NCBI RefSeq assembly: GCF_051014445.1 | Contig: NC_135134.1 | Span: forward strand, 29,701,672-29,765,671 | Length of the DNA: 64,000 nt | Origin: Colletes latitarsis | Taxonomy: Eukaryota > Arthropoda > Insecta > Hymenoptera > Colletidae | Direction: 5' to 3' | Made by a program: the position numbers and the translations under genes | Shown: piece after piece, positions 22,562 through 36,749 of the stretch | How the letters are laid out: each line of letters opens with the position of its first letter | Position numbering within the stretch: position 1 is the stretch's first letter | Notes under the pieces: generated by a model | Databases searched by the model: none | Told to the model about the DNA's origin: nothing | Seen by the model: only the letters and a program-made list of their open reading frames with translations

Positions 22562-25500
22562 TTGCGTTATCCTCTAAAATATTGATCGAAACCAGGTTTT
22601 ATTGACAGTTTTAGTGTGGCACCACTTTACTACGTGATGCAAAGCAGAAAAAACCCTCGATGAGGCCAACATGGGTGTTAAAACTGCGAAAGTATGACCC
22701 TGATGAGGGCATATCCCAGGCCTAATCTAGACCTAACATGCGTTATACTCTAAAATATTTATCAAGACCAGGTTTAATTGAATGTTTCAGTGTGGTACCA
22801 CATTACTGCGTGATCCAAACCAGGAAATACCCAGGATCTAGCCATCAACTATGAGAAATATGCGAAAGAATGAGCCTGATGAGGGCTAATCCCAGGCCTA
22901 ACCTAGACATAACATGCGTTATCCTCTAAAATATTGATCGAAACCAGGTTAATCGACTGTTTCAGTGTGGTACCACATTTCTGCGTGATCCAAACCAGTA
23001 AAAACACAGGATCCGTTCAACAAGTATGTGAAGTATGCGAAAGTATGAGTCTGATGAGGGCTAATCCCAGGCCTAACCTAGACATAACATGCGTTAACCT
23101 CTAAAATATTGATCGAAACCAGGTTAATCGACTGTTTCAGTGTGGTACCACATTACTGCGTGATCCAAACCAGGAAATACCCAGCATCTAGCCATCAACT
23201 ATGAGAAATATGCGAAAGAATGAGCCTGATGAGGGCAAATCCCAGGCCTAACCTAGACCTAACATGCGTTATCCTCTAAAATATTCTTCGAAACCAGGTT
23301 TAGTTGACAGTTTTAGTGTGGTACCACCTTACTACGTGATCCAAAGCAGAAAAAACCCTCGATCAGGTCAACATGCATGTTAAAACTGCGAAAGTATGAC
23401 CCTGATGAGGGCAAATCCCAGACCTAACATGCGTTATCCTCAAAAATATTGATCGAAACCAGGTTTAATCGACTGTTTCAGTGTGGTACCACATTACTAC
23501 GTGATCCAAACCAGAAAAAAACCCAGGATCTTGTCAACGAGTATGTGAAGTGTGCGAATGTATGAGTCTGATGCGGGCAAATCCCAGACCTATCCCAGAC
23601 CTAACTTGCGTTATCCTCTAAAATATTGATCGATATCAGGTTGAGTGGACTGTTTCAGTGTGGTACCACATTACTGCGTGATCCAAACCAGAAATAACCC
23701 AGGATCTTGCCATCAAGTATGAGAAATATGCGAAAGAATGAGCCCGATGAGAGCAAATCCCAGACCTAACCGAGACCTAACATGTGTTATCCTCAAAATT
23801 ATTGACCGAAACCAGGTTTAATGGACTGTTTCAGTGTGGTACCACATTACTACGTGATCCAATCCCGGAAGAGCCCAGGATCTAGCCATGAAGTATTAGA
23901 ACTATGCGAAAGTATGATCCTGATGAGGGCAAATCCTAGACCTTACCCTGACCTAACATGCGTTATCCTCTAAAATATTTATCAGGACCAGGTTTAATTG
24001 AATGTTTCAGTGTGGTGCCACACTTCTACGTGATCCAAACCAGTAAAAACACAGGATCCGTTCAACAAGTATGTGAAGAATGCGAAAGTATGAGTCTGAT
24101 GAGTGAAAATCCCAGGCCTAACCTAGACCTTACATGCGTTATCCTCAAAAATATTGATCGAAACCAGGTTTAATCGACTGTTTCAGTGTGGTACCACATT
24201 ACTACGTGATCCAAACCAGAAAAAACCCAGGATCTGTTCAAGAAGTATGTGAAAAACGCGAAAGTATGATCCTGATGAGGGCAAATCCTAGACCTTACCC
24301 TGACCTAACATGCGTTGTCCTCTAAAATATTTATCAAGACCAGGTTTAATTGAATGTTACAGTGTGGTACCACATTACTACGTGATCCAAACCAGTAAAA
24401 ACACAGGATCCGTTCAACAAGTATGTGAAGTATGCGAAAGTATGAGTCTGATGAGGGCTAATCCCAGGCCTAACCTAGACATAACATGCGTTATCCTCTA
24501 AAATATGGATCGAAACCAGGTTTAATCGACTGTTTCAGTGTGGTACCACATTACTGCGTGATCCAAACCAGGGAAAACCCAGGATCTAGCCATCAAGTAT
24601 GAGAAATATGCGAAAGAATGAGCCTGATGAGAGCAAATCCCAGACCTAACCTAGACCTAACATGTGTTATCCTCAAAAATATTGATCGAAACCAGGTTTA
24701 ATCGACTGTTTCAGTGGGGTACCACATTACTACGTGATCCAAACCAGAAAAAAACCCAGGATCTGTTCAACAAGTATGTGAAGTATGCGAAAGTATGATC
24801 CTGACGAGGGCAAATCCCAGACCGATCCCAGACCTAACTTGCGTTGTCCTCTAAAATATTGATGGAAACCAGGTTTAATTGACTGTTTCAGTGTGGTACT
24901 ATATTACTACGTGATGCATTCCAGAAATAGCCCAGGATCTAGCCATGAATTATGAGAAATATGCGAAAGTATGAGCCTGATGAGTGAAAATCCCAGACCA
25001 TACCTAGACCTAACATGTGTTATCCACAAAAATATTGATCGAAACCAGGTTTAATCGACTGTTTCAGTGTGGTACCACATTACTACGTGATCCAAACCAG
25101 AAAAAAACCCAGGATCTGTTCAACAAGTATGTGAAGTATGCGAAAGTATAAGTCTGATGAGGGCTAATCCCAGGCCTAACCTGGACATAACATGCGTTAT
25201 CCTCTAAAATATTGATCGAAACCAGGTTGAGTGGACTGTTTCAGTGTGGTACCACATTACTGCGTGATCCAAACCAGGAAAAACCCAGGATCTAGCCATC
25301 AAGTATGAGAAATATGCGAAAGAATGAGCCAGATGAGGGCAAATCCTAGACCTTACCCTGACCTAACATGCGTTGTCCTCTAAAATATTTATCAAGACCA
25401 GTTTTAATTGAATGTTACAGTGTGGTACCACATTACTACGTGATCCAAACCAGTAAAAACACAGGATCCGTTCAACAAGTATGTGAAGTATGCGAAAGTA

Positions 25501-28500
25501 TGAGTCTGATGAGGGCTAATCCCAGGCCTAACGTAGACATAACATGCGTTATCCTCTAAAATATTGATCGAAACCAGGTTTAATCGACTGTTTCAGTGTG
25601 GTACCACATCACTGCGTGATCCAAACCAGGGAAAACCCAGGATCTAGCCATCAAGTATGAGAAATATGCGGAAGAATGAGCCTGATGAGAGCAAATCCCA
25701 GACCTAACCTAGACCTAACATGTGTTATCCTCAAAAATATTGATCGAAACCAGGTTTAATCGACAGTTTCAGTGGGGTACCACATTACTACGTGATCCAA
25801 ACCAGTAAAAACACAGGACCCGTTCAACAAGTATGTGAAGTATGCGAAAGTATGAGTCTGATGAAGGCTAATCCCAGGCCTAAACTAGACATAACATGCG
25901 TTATCCTCTAAAATATTGATCGAAACCAGGTTTAATCGACTGTTTCAGTGTGGTACCACATTACTGCGTGATCCAAACCAGGGAAAACCCAGAATCTAGC
26001 CATCAAGTATGAGAAATATGCGGAAGAATGAGCCTGATGAGAGCAAATCCCAGACCTAACCCAGACGTAACATGTGTTATCCTCAAAAATATTGATCGAA
26101 ACCAGGTTTAATCGACTGTTTCAGTGTGGTACCACATTACTACGTGATCCAAACCAGAAAAAACCCAGGATCTGTTCAAGAAGTATGTGAAAAACGCGAA
26201 AGTATGAGCCTGATGAGGGCGAATCCCAGACCTTACCTAGACCTAACATGTATTATCCTCAAAAATATTGATCGAAACCAGGTTTAATCGACTGTTTCAG
26301 TGTGGTACCACATTACTACGTGATCCAAACCAGAAAAACCCCAGGATCTGTTCAAGAAGTATGTGAAGAATGCGAATGTATGAGTATGATGAGGGCAAAT
26401 CCTAGGCCTAACCTAGACCTAACATGCGTTATCCTCTAAAATATTGATCGAAACCAAGTTTAATTGACAGTTTTAGTGTGGTACCACTTTACTACGTGAT
26501 CCAAAGCAGAAAAAACCCTCGATCAGGTCAACATGCATGTTAAAACTGCGAAAGTATGACCCTGATGAGGGCAAATCCCAGACCTATCCCAGACCTAACA
26601 TGCGTTATCCTCAAAAATATTGATCGAAACCAGGTTTAATCGACTGTTTCAGTGTGGTACCACATTACTACGTGGTCCAAACCAGAAAAAAACCCAGGAT
26701 CTTGTCAACGAGTATGTGAAGTGTGCGAGAGTATGAGTCTGATGAGGGCAAATCCCAGACCTATCCCAGACCTAACATGCGTTATGCTCAAAAGTATTGA
26801 TCGAAACCAGGTTTAATCGACTGTTTCAGTGTGGTACTACATTACTACGTGATCCAATCCACAAAAAGCCCAGAATCTGCCCATCAAGTATGAGAAATAT
26901 GCGAAAGTACGAGCCTGATGAGAGCAAATCCCAGACCTAACCTAGACCTAACATGCGTTACGCTCAAAAATATTGATCGAAACCAGGTCTAATCGACTGT
27001 TTCAGTGTCGTACCACATTACTACGTGGTCCAAACCAGAAAAAAACCCAGGATCTTGTCAACGAGTATGTGAAGTGTGCGAGAGTATGAGTCTGATGAGG
27101 GCAAATCCCAGACCTATCCCAGACCTAACTTGCGTTATCCTCTAAAATATTTATCAAGACCAGGTTTAATTGAATGTTTCATTGTGATACCACATTACTA
27201 CGTGGTCCAAACCAGTAAAAACACAGGATCCGTTCAACAAGTATGTGAAGAAGGCGAAAGTATGAGTCTGATGAGGGCAAATCCCAGACCTATCCCAGAC
27301 CTAACTTGCGTTGTCCTCTAAAATATTGATGGAAACCAGGTTTAATTGACTGTTTCAGTGTTGTGCTACATTACTACGTGATGCAATCCAGAAATAGCCC
27401 AGGATCTAGCCATGAAGTATGAGAAATATGCGAAAGTATGAGCCTGATGAGGGCAAATCCTAGACCTAAGCCAGACATAACTTGCGTTATCCTCTAAAAT
27501 ATTTATCAAGACCAGGTTTAATTGAATGTGTCAGAGTGGTACCACATTACTACGAGAACCAAACCAGTAAAAACACAGGATCGTCCAACAAGTATGTGAA
27601 GAATGCGAAAGTATGAGTCTGATGAGTGAAATTCCCAGGACTAACCTAGACCTAACATGCGTTATCCTCAATCATATTGATCGAAACCAGGTTTAATCGA
27701 CTGTGTCAGTGTGGTACCGCATTACTACGTGATCCAAACCAGAAAAAAACCCAGGATCTGTTCAACAAGTATGTGGAGTATGCGAAAGTATGTGTCTGAT
27801 GAGGGCTAATCCCAGGCCCAACCTAGACATAACATGCGTTATCCTCTAAAATAATGATCGAAACCAGGTTGAATGGACTGTTTCAGTGTGGTACCACATT
27901 ACTGCGTGATCCAAACCAGGAAAAACCCAGGATCTAGCCATCAAGTATGAGAAATATGCGAAAGAATGAGCCTGATGAGAGCAAATCCCAGACCTACCCT
28001 AGACCTAACATGTGTTATCCTCAAAAATATTGATCGAAACCAGGTTTAATGGACTGTTTCACTGTGGTACCACATTACTACGTGATCCAATCCAGGAAGA
28101 GCCCAGGATCTAGCCATGAAGTATTAGAAATATGCGAAAGTATGACCCTGATGAGGGCAAATCCTAGACCTTACCCTGACCTAACATGCGTTATCCTCTA
28201 AAATATTTATCAAGACCAGGTTTAATTGAATGTTTCAATGTGGTACCACATTACTACGTGATCCAAGCCAGTAAAAACACAGGATCCGTTCAACAAGTAT
28301 GTGAAGTATGCGAAAGTATGAGTCTGATGAGGGCTAATCCCAGGCCTAACCTAGACCTAACATGCGTTATCCTCTAAAATATTGATCGAAACCAAGTTTA
28401 ATTGACAGTTTTAGTGTGGTACCACATTACTACGTGATCCAAAGCAGAAAAAACCCTCGATCAGGTCAACATGCATGTTAAAACTGCGAAAGTATGACCC

Positions 28501-29759
28501 TGATGAGGGCAAATCCCAGACCTATCCCAGACCTAACATGCGTTATCCTCAAAAATATTGATCGAAACCAGGTTTAATCGACTGTTTCAGTGTGGTACCA
28601 CATTACTACGTGGTCCAAACTAGAAAAAAACCCAGGATCTTGTCAACGAGTATGTGAAGTGTGCGAAAGTATGAGTCTGATGATGGCAAATCCCAGACCT
28701 ATCCCAGACCTAACTTGCGTTATCCTCTAAAATATTTATCAAGACCAGGTTTAATTGAATGTTTCAGTGTGTTACCACATTACTACGTGATCCAAACCAG
28801 TAAAAACACAGGATCCGTTCAACAAGTATGTGAAGAAGGCGAAAGTATGAGTCTGATGAGGGCAAATCCCAGGCCTAACCTAGACCTAACATGCGTTATG
28901 CTCAATCATATTGATCGAAACCAGGTTTAATCGTCTGTGTCAGTGTGGTACCGCATTACTATGTGATCCAAACCAGAAAAAAACCCAGGATCTGTTCAAC
29001 GAGTATGTGAAGTGTGCGAAAGTATGAGTCTGATGAGGGCAAATCCCAGACCTATCCCGGACCTAACATGCGTTATCCTCAAAAATATTGATCGAAACCA
29101 GGTTTAATCGAATGTTTCAGTGTGGTACCACATTACTACGTGGTCCAAACCAGAAAAAAACCCAGGATCTTGTCAACGAGTATGAGAAGTGTGCGAAAGT
29201 ATGAGTCTGATGAGGGCAAATCCCAGACCTATCCCAGACCTAACTTGCGTTATCCTCTAAAATATTTATCAAGACCAGGTTTAATTGAATGTTTCAGTGT
29301 GGTACCACATTACTACGTGATCCAAACCAGTAAAAACACAGGATCCGTTCAACAAGTATGAGAAATATGCGAAAGAATGAGCCTGATGAGAGCAAATCCC
29401 AGACCTAACCTGGACCTAACATGTGTTATCCTCAAAAATATTGATCGAAACCAGGTTTAATCGACTGTCTCAGTGTGGTACCACATTACTACGTGATCCA
29501 AACCAGTAAAAACCCAGGATCTGTTCAAGAAGTATGTGAAAACCGCGATAGTATGAGCCTGATGAGGGCGAATCCCAGACCTTACCTAGACCTAACATGT
29601 ATTATCCTCAAAAATATTGATCGAAACCAGGTTTAATCGACTGTTTCAGTGTGGTACCACATTACTACGTGATCCAAAGCAGAAAAAACCCTCGATCAGG
29701 TCAACATGCATGTTAAAACTGCGAAAGTATGACCCTGATGAGGGCAAATCCCAGGCCTA

Positions 29760-32700
29760 TCCCAGACGTAACTTGCGTTATCCTCTAAAATATTTATCAA
29801 GACCAGGTTTAATCGACTGTTTCAGTGTGGTACTACATTACTACGTGATCCAATCCACAAAAAGCCCAGAATCTGCCCATCAAGTATGAGAAATATGCGA
29901 AAGTACGAGCCTGATGAGAGCAAATCCCAGACCTAACCTAGACCTAACATGCGTTATCCTCAATCATATTGATAGAAACCAGGTTTAATCGTCTGTGTCA
30001 GTGTGGTACCGCATTACTATGTGATCCAAACCAGAAAAAAACCCAGGATCTGTTCAACGAGTACGTGAAGTGTTGCGAAGCTTTGAATCTGATGAGGGCA
30101 AATCTCAGAACTATCCCAGGCCTAACATGCGTTATCCTCTAAAATATATATCAAGACCAGGTTTAATTGAATGTTTCAGTGTGGTACCGCATTACTACGT
30201 GATCCAAACCAGTAAAAACACAGGATCCGTTCAACAAGTATGTGAAGAAGGCGAAAGTATGAGTCTGATGAGGGCAAATCCCAGGCCTAACGTAGACCTA
30301 ACATGCGTTATCCTCTAAAATATTTATCAAGACCAGGTTTACTTGAATGTTTCAGCGTGGTACCACATTACTACGTGATCCAAACCAGTAAGAACACAGG
30401 ATCCGTTCAGCAAGTATGCGAAGAAAGCGAAAGTATGAGTCTGATGATAGAAAATCCCAGGCCTAACGTAGACCTAACATGCGTTATCCTCAAAAATATT
30501 GATCGAAACCAGGTTTAATCGACTGTTTCAGTGTGGTACCACATTACTACGTGATCCAAACCAGAAAAAAACCCAGGATCTGTTCAACAAGTATGTGAAG
30601 TATGCGAAAGTATGAGTCTGATGAGGGCTAATGCCAGGCCTAACCTAGACATAACATGCGTTATCCTCAAAAATATTGATCGAAACCAGGTTTAATCGAC
30701 TGTTTCAGTGTGGTACCACATTACTACGTGATCTAAACCAGAAAAAAACCCAGGATCTGTTCAACGAGTATGTGAAGTGTGCGAAACTTTGAGTCTGGTG
30801 AGGGCAAATCTCAGAACTATCCCAGACCTAACATGCGTTATCCTCTAAAATAGTGATCGATACCAGGGTTAATTGACTGTTTCAGTGTGGTTCTACATTA
30901 CTACGTGATCCAATCCAGAAAAAGCCCAGGATCTAGCCATCAAGTATGAGAAATATGCGAAAGAATGAGCCTGATGAGAGCAAATCCCAGACCTAACCTA
31001 GACCTAACATGTGTTATCCTCAAAAATATTGATCGAAACCAGGTTTAATGGACTGGTTCATTGTGGTACTACATTACTACGTGATCCAATCCAGAAAGAG
31101 CCCAGGATCTAGCCATGAAGTATTAGAAATATGCGAAAGTATGAGCCTGATGAGGGCAAATCCTAGACCTTACCCTGACCTAACATGCGTTATCCTCTAA
31201 AATATTTATCAAGACCAGGTTTAATTGAATGTTTCAGTGTGGTACCACATTACTACGTGATCCAAACCAGTAACAACACAGGATCCGTTCAACAAGTATG
31301 CGAAGAATGCGAAAGTATGAGTCTGATGATAGAAAATCCCAGGCCTAACCTAGACCTAACATGCGTTATCCTCAAAAATATTGATCGAAACCAGGTTTAA
31401 TCGACTGTTTCAGTGTGGTACCACATTACTACGTGATCCAAACCAGAAAAAAACCCAGGATCTGTTCAACAAGTATGTGAAGTATGCGAAAGTATGAGTC
31501 TGATGAGAGCTAATCCCAGGCCTAACCGAGACATAACATGCGTTATCCTCTACAATATTGATCGAAACCAGGTTGAGTGGACTGTTTCAGTGTGGTACCA
31601 CACTACTGCGTGATCCAAACCAGAAAAAACCCAGGATCTGTTCAACAAGTATGTGAAGTATGCGAAAGTATGAGTCTGGTGAGGGCCAATCCCAGGCCTA
31701 ACCCAGACCTAACTTGCGTTGTCCTCTAAAATATTGATGGAAACCAGGTTTAATTGACAGTTTCAGTGTTGTACTACATTACTACGTGATGCAATCCGGA
31801 AATAGCCCAGGATCTAGCCATGAAGTATGAGAAATATGCGAAAGTATGAGCCTGATGGGGGCAAATCCTAGACCTAACCCAGACATAACTTGCGTTATCC
31901 TCTAAAATATTGATCGAAACCAGGTTTAATTGACTGCTTCAGTGTGGTGCCACATTACTACGTGATCCAATCTATAAATAGCCCAGGATCTAGCCATGAA
32001 GTATGAGAAATATGCGAAAGTATGGGTCTGATGGGGGCAAATCCCAGTCCTAACCTAGACCTAGCATGCGTTATCCTCTAAAATATTTATCAAGACAAGG
32101 TTTAATTGAATGTGTCAGTGTGGTACAACATTACTACGTGAACCAGACCAGTAAAAACACAGGACCCGTTCAACAAGTATGTGAAGTATGCGAAAGTATG
32201 AGTCTGATGAAGGCTAATCCCAGGCCTAAACTAGACATAACATGCGTTATCCTCTAAAATATTGATCGAAACCAGGTTTAATCGACTGTTTCAGTGTGGT
32301 ACCACATTACTGCGTGATCCAAACCAGGGAAAACCCAGAATCTAGCCATCAAGTATGAGAAATATGCGGAAGAATGAGCCTGATGAGAGCAAATCCCAGA
32401 CCTAACCCAGACCTAACATGTGTTATCCTCAAAAATATTGATCGAAACCAGGTTTAATCGACTGTTTCAGTGTGGTACCACATTACTACGTGATCCAAAC
32501 CAGAAAAAACCCAGGATCTGTTCAAGAAGTATGTGAAAAACGCGAAAGTATGAGCCTGATGAGGGCGAATCCCAGACCTTACCTAGACCTAACATGTATT
32601 ATCCTCAAAAATATTGATCGAAACCAGGTTTAATCGACTGTTTCAGTGTGGTACCACATTACTACGTGATCCAAACCAGAAAAAACCCAGGATCTGTTCA

Positions 32701-33376
32701 AGAAGTATGTGAAGAATGCGAATGTATGAGTATGATGAGGACAAATCCCAGGCCTAACCTAGACCTAACATGCGTTATCCTCTAAAATATTGATCGAAAC
32801 CAAGTTTAATTGACAGTTTTAGTGTGGTACAACTTTACTACGTGATCCAAAGCAGAAAAAACCCTCGATCAGGTCAACATGCATGTTAAAACTGCGAAAG
32901 TATGACCCTGATGAGGGCAAATCCCAGACCTATCCCAGACCTAACATGCGTTATCCTCAAAAATATTGATCGAAACCAGGTTTAATCGACTGTTTCAGTG
33001 TGGTACCACATTACTACGTGGTCCAAACCAGAGAAAAACCCAGGATCTTGTCAACGAGTATGTGAAGTGTGCGAAAGTATGAGTCTGATGAGGGCAAATC
33101 CCAGACCTATCCCAGACCTAACTTGCGTTATCCTCTAAAATATTTATCAAGACCAGGTTTAATTGAATGTTTCATTGTGATACCACATTACTACGTGATC
33201 CAAACCAGTAAAAACACAGGATCCGTTCAACAAGTATGTGAAGAAGGCGAAAGTATGAGTCTGATGAGGGCAAATCCCAGGCCTAACCTAGACCTAACAT
33301 GCGTTATGCTCAAAAGTATTGATCGAAACCAGGTTTAATCGACTGTTTCAGTGTGGTACTACATTACTACGTGATC
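29760..33376. repeat. Segmental duplication (partner 53113-56728)
   Basis: Offset 23353, changing to 23352 after a 1-bp loss near 55870 (GGATCTTTCAAG where the partner has GGATCTGTTCAAG). Shared private variants include GAAGTGTTGCGAAGCTTTGA and TCTATAAATAGCCC. The match ends where 33376 switches to the sequence of the empty C site. Confidence 0.9.
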
Positions 33377-33461
33377 GAAACCAGAAAAAACCCGGGATCT
33401 GTTCAAGAAGTATGTGAAGAATGCGAAAGTGTGAGACTGATGAGGGCAAATCCCCAGACCT

Positions 33462-33475
33462 ATCCCATACATAAC
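33462..33475. other. Empty paralogous target site for element C
   Basis: A single ATCCCATACATAAC followed by TTGCGTTATCC. The sequence on its left (33366-33475) matches the left flank of C. The right side (from 33476) matches the right flank, including the rare CAACATGGGTGTTAAAACTG. Related sites at 14250-14263 and 16365-16378 share the 14-mer but differ in the flanks (CCCAGAACTA). Confidence 0.93.
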
Positions 33476-36400
33476 TTGCGTTATCCTCTAAAATATTGAT
33501 CGAAACCAGGTTTTATTGACAGTTTTAGTGTGGCACCACTTTACTACGTGATCCAAAGCAGAAAAAACCCTCGATGAGGCCAACATGGGTGTTAAAACTG
33601 CGAAAGTATGACCCTGATGAGGGCATATCCCAGGCCTAATCTAGACCTAACATGCGTTATACTCTAAAATATTTATCAAGACCAGGTTTAATTGAATGTT
33701 TCAGTGTGGTACCACATTACTCCGTGATCCAAACCAGGAAATACCCAGGATCTAGCCATCAACTATGAGAAATATGCGAAAGAATGAGCCTGATGAGGGC
33801 TAATCCCAGGCCTAACCTAGACATAACATGCGTTATCCTCTAAAATATTGATCGAAACCAGGTTAATCGACAGTTTCAGTGTGGTACCACATTACTGCGT
33901 GATCCAAACCAGTAAAAACACAGGATCCGTTCAACAAGTATGTGAAGTATGCGAAAGTATGAGTCTGATGAGGGCTAATCCCAGGCCTAACCTAGACATA
34001 ACATGCGTTAACCTCTAAAATATTGATCGAAACCAGGTTAATCGACTGGTTCAGTGTGGTACCACATTACTGCGTGATCCAAACCAGGAAATACCCAGCA
34101 TCTAGCCATCAACTATGAGAAATATGCGAAAGAATGAGCCTGATGAGGGCAAATCCCAGGCCTAACCTAGACCTAACATGCGTTATCCTCTAAAATATTC
34201 TTCGAAACCAGGTTTAGTTGACAGTTTTAGTGTGGTACCACCTTACTACGTGATCCAAAGCAGAAAAAACCCTCGATCAGGTCAACATGCATGTTAAAAC
34301 TGCGAAAGTATGACCCTGATGAGGGCAAATCCCAGACCTATCCCAGACCTAACATGCGTTATCCTCAAAAATATTGATCGAAACCAGGTTTAATCGACTG
34401 TTTCAGTGTGGTACCACATTACTACGTGATCCAAACCAGAAAAAAACCCTCGATCTTGTCAACGAGTATGTGAAGTGTGCGAATGTATGAGTCTGATGCG
34501 GGCAAATCCCAGACCTATCCCAGACCTAACTTGCGTTATCCTCTAAAATATTGATCGATATCAGGTTGAGTGGACTGTTTCAGTGTGGTACCACATTACT
34601 GCGTGATCCAAACCAGAAATAACCCAGGATCTTGCCATCAAGTATGAGAAATATGCGAAAGTATGAGTCTGATGAGTGAAAATCCCAGGCCTAACCTAGA
34701 CCTTACATGCGTTATCCTGAAAAATATTGATCGAAACCAGGTTTAATCGACTGTTTCAGTGTGGTACCACATTACTACGTGATCCAAACCAGAAAAAACC
34801 CAGGATCTGTTCAAGAAGTATGTGAAAAACGCGAAAGTATGATCCTGATGAGGGCAAATCCTAGACCTTACCCTGACCTAACATGCGTTGTCCTCTAAAA
34901 TATTTATCAAGACCAGGTTTAATTGAATGTTACAGTGTGGTACCACATTACTACGTGATCCAAACCAGTAAAAACACAGGATCCGTTCAACAAGTATGTG
35001 AAGTATGCGAAAGTATGAGTCTGATGAGGGCTAATCCCAGGCCTAACCTAGACATAACATGCGTTATCCTCTAAAATATGGATCGAAACCAGGTTTAATC
35101 GACTGTTTCAGTGTGGTACCACATTACTGCGTGATCCAAACCAGGGAAAACCCAGGATCTAGCCATCAAGTATGAGAAATATGCGAAAGAATGAGCCTGA
35201 TGAGAGCAAATCCCAGACCTAACCTAGACCTAACATGTGTTATCCTCAAAAATATTGATCGAAACCATGTTTAATCGACTGTTTCAGTGGGGTACCACAT
35301 TACTACGTGATCCAAACCAGAAAAAAACCCAGGATCTGTTCAACAAGTATGTGAAGTATGCGAAAGTATGATCCTGACGAGGGCAAATCCCAGACCGATC
35401 CCAGACCTAACTTGCGTTGTCCTCTAAAATATTGATGGAAACCAGGTTTAATTGACTGTTTCAGTGTGGTACTATATTACTACGTGATGCATTCCAGAAA
35501 TAGCCCAGGATCTAGCCATGAATTATGAGAAATATGCGAAAGTATGAGCCTGATGAGTGAAAATCCCAGACCGTACCTAGACCTAACATGTGTTATCCAC
35601 AAAAATATTGATCGAAACCAGGTTTAATCGACTGTTTCAGTGTGGTACCACATTACTACGTGATCCAAACCAGAAAAAAACCCAGGATCTGTTCAACAAG
35701 TATGTGAAGTATGCGAAAGTATAAGTCTGATGAGGGCTAATCCCAGGCCTAACCTAGACATAACATGCGTTATCCTCTAAAATATTGATCGAAACCAGGT
35801 TGAGTGGACTGTTTCAGTGTGGTACCACATTACTGCGTGATCCAAACCAGGAAAAACCCAGGATCTAGCCATCAAGTATGAGAAATACGCGAAAGAATGA
35901 GCCAGATGAGGGCAAATCCTAGACCTTACCCTGACCTAACATGCGTTGTCCTCTAAAATATTTATCAAGACCAGTTTTAATTGAATGTTACAGTGTGGTA
36001 CCACATTACTGCGTGATCCAAACCAGGGAAAACCCAGAATCTAGCCATCAAGTATGAGAAATATGCGGAAGAATGAGCCTGATGAGAGCAAATCCCAGAC
36101 CTAACCCAGACCTAACATGTGTTATCCTCAAAAATATTGATCGAAACCAGGTTTAGTCGACTGCTTCAGTGTGGTACCACATTACTACGTGATCCAAACC
36201 AGAAAAAACCCAGGATCTGTTCAAGAAGTATGTGAAAAACGCGAAAGTATGAGCCTGATGAGGGCGAATCCCAGACCTTACCTAGACCTAACATGTATTA
36301 TCCTCAAAAATATTGATCGAAACCAGGTTTAATCGACTGTTTCAGTGTGGTACCACATTACTACGTGATCCAAACCAGAAAAACCCCAGGATCTGTTCAA

Positions 36401-36749
36401 GAAGTATGTGAAGAATGCGAATGTATGAGTATGATGAGGGCAAATCCCAGGCCTAACCTAGACCTAACATGCGTTATCCTCTAAAATATTGATCGAAACC
36501 AAGTTTAATTGACAGTTTTAGTGTGGTACCACTTTACTACGTGATCCAAAGCAGAAAAAACCCTCGATCAGGTCAACATGCATGTTAAAACTGCGAAAGT
36601 ATGACCCTGATGAGGGCAAATCCCAGACCTATCCCAGACCTAACATGCGTTATCCTCAAAAATATTGATCGAAACCAGGTTTAATCGACTGTTTCAGTGT
36701 GGTACCACATTACTACGTGGTCCAAACCAGAAAAAAACCCAGGATCTTG

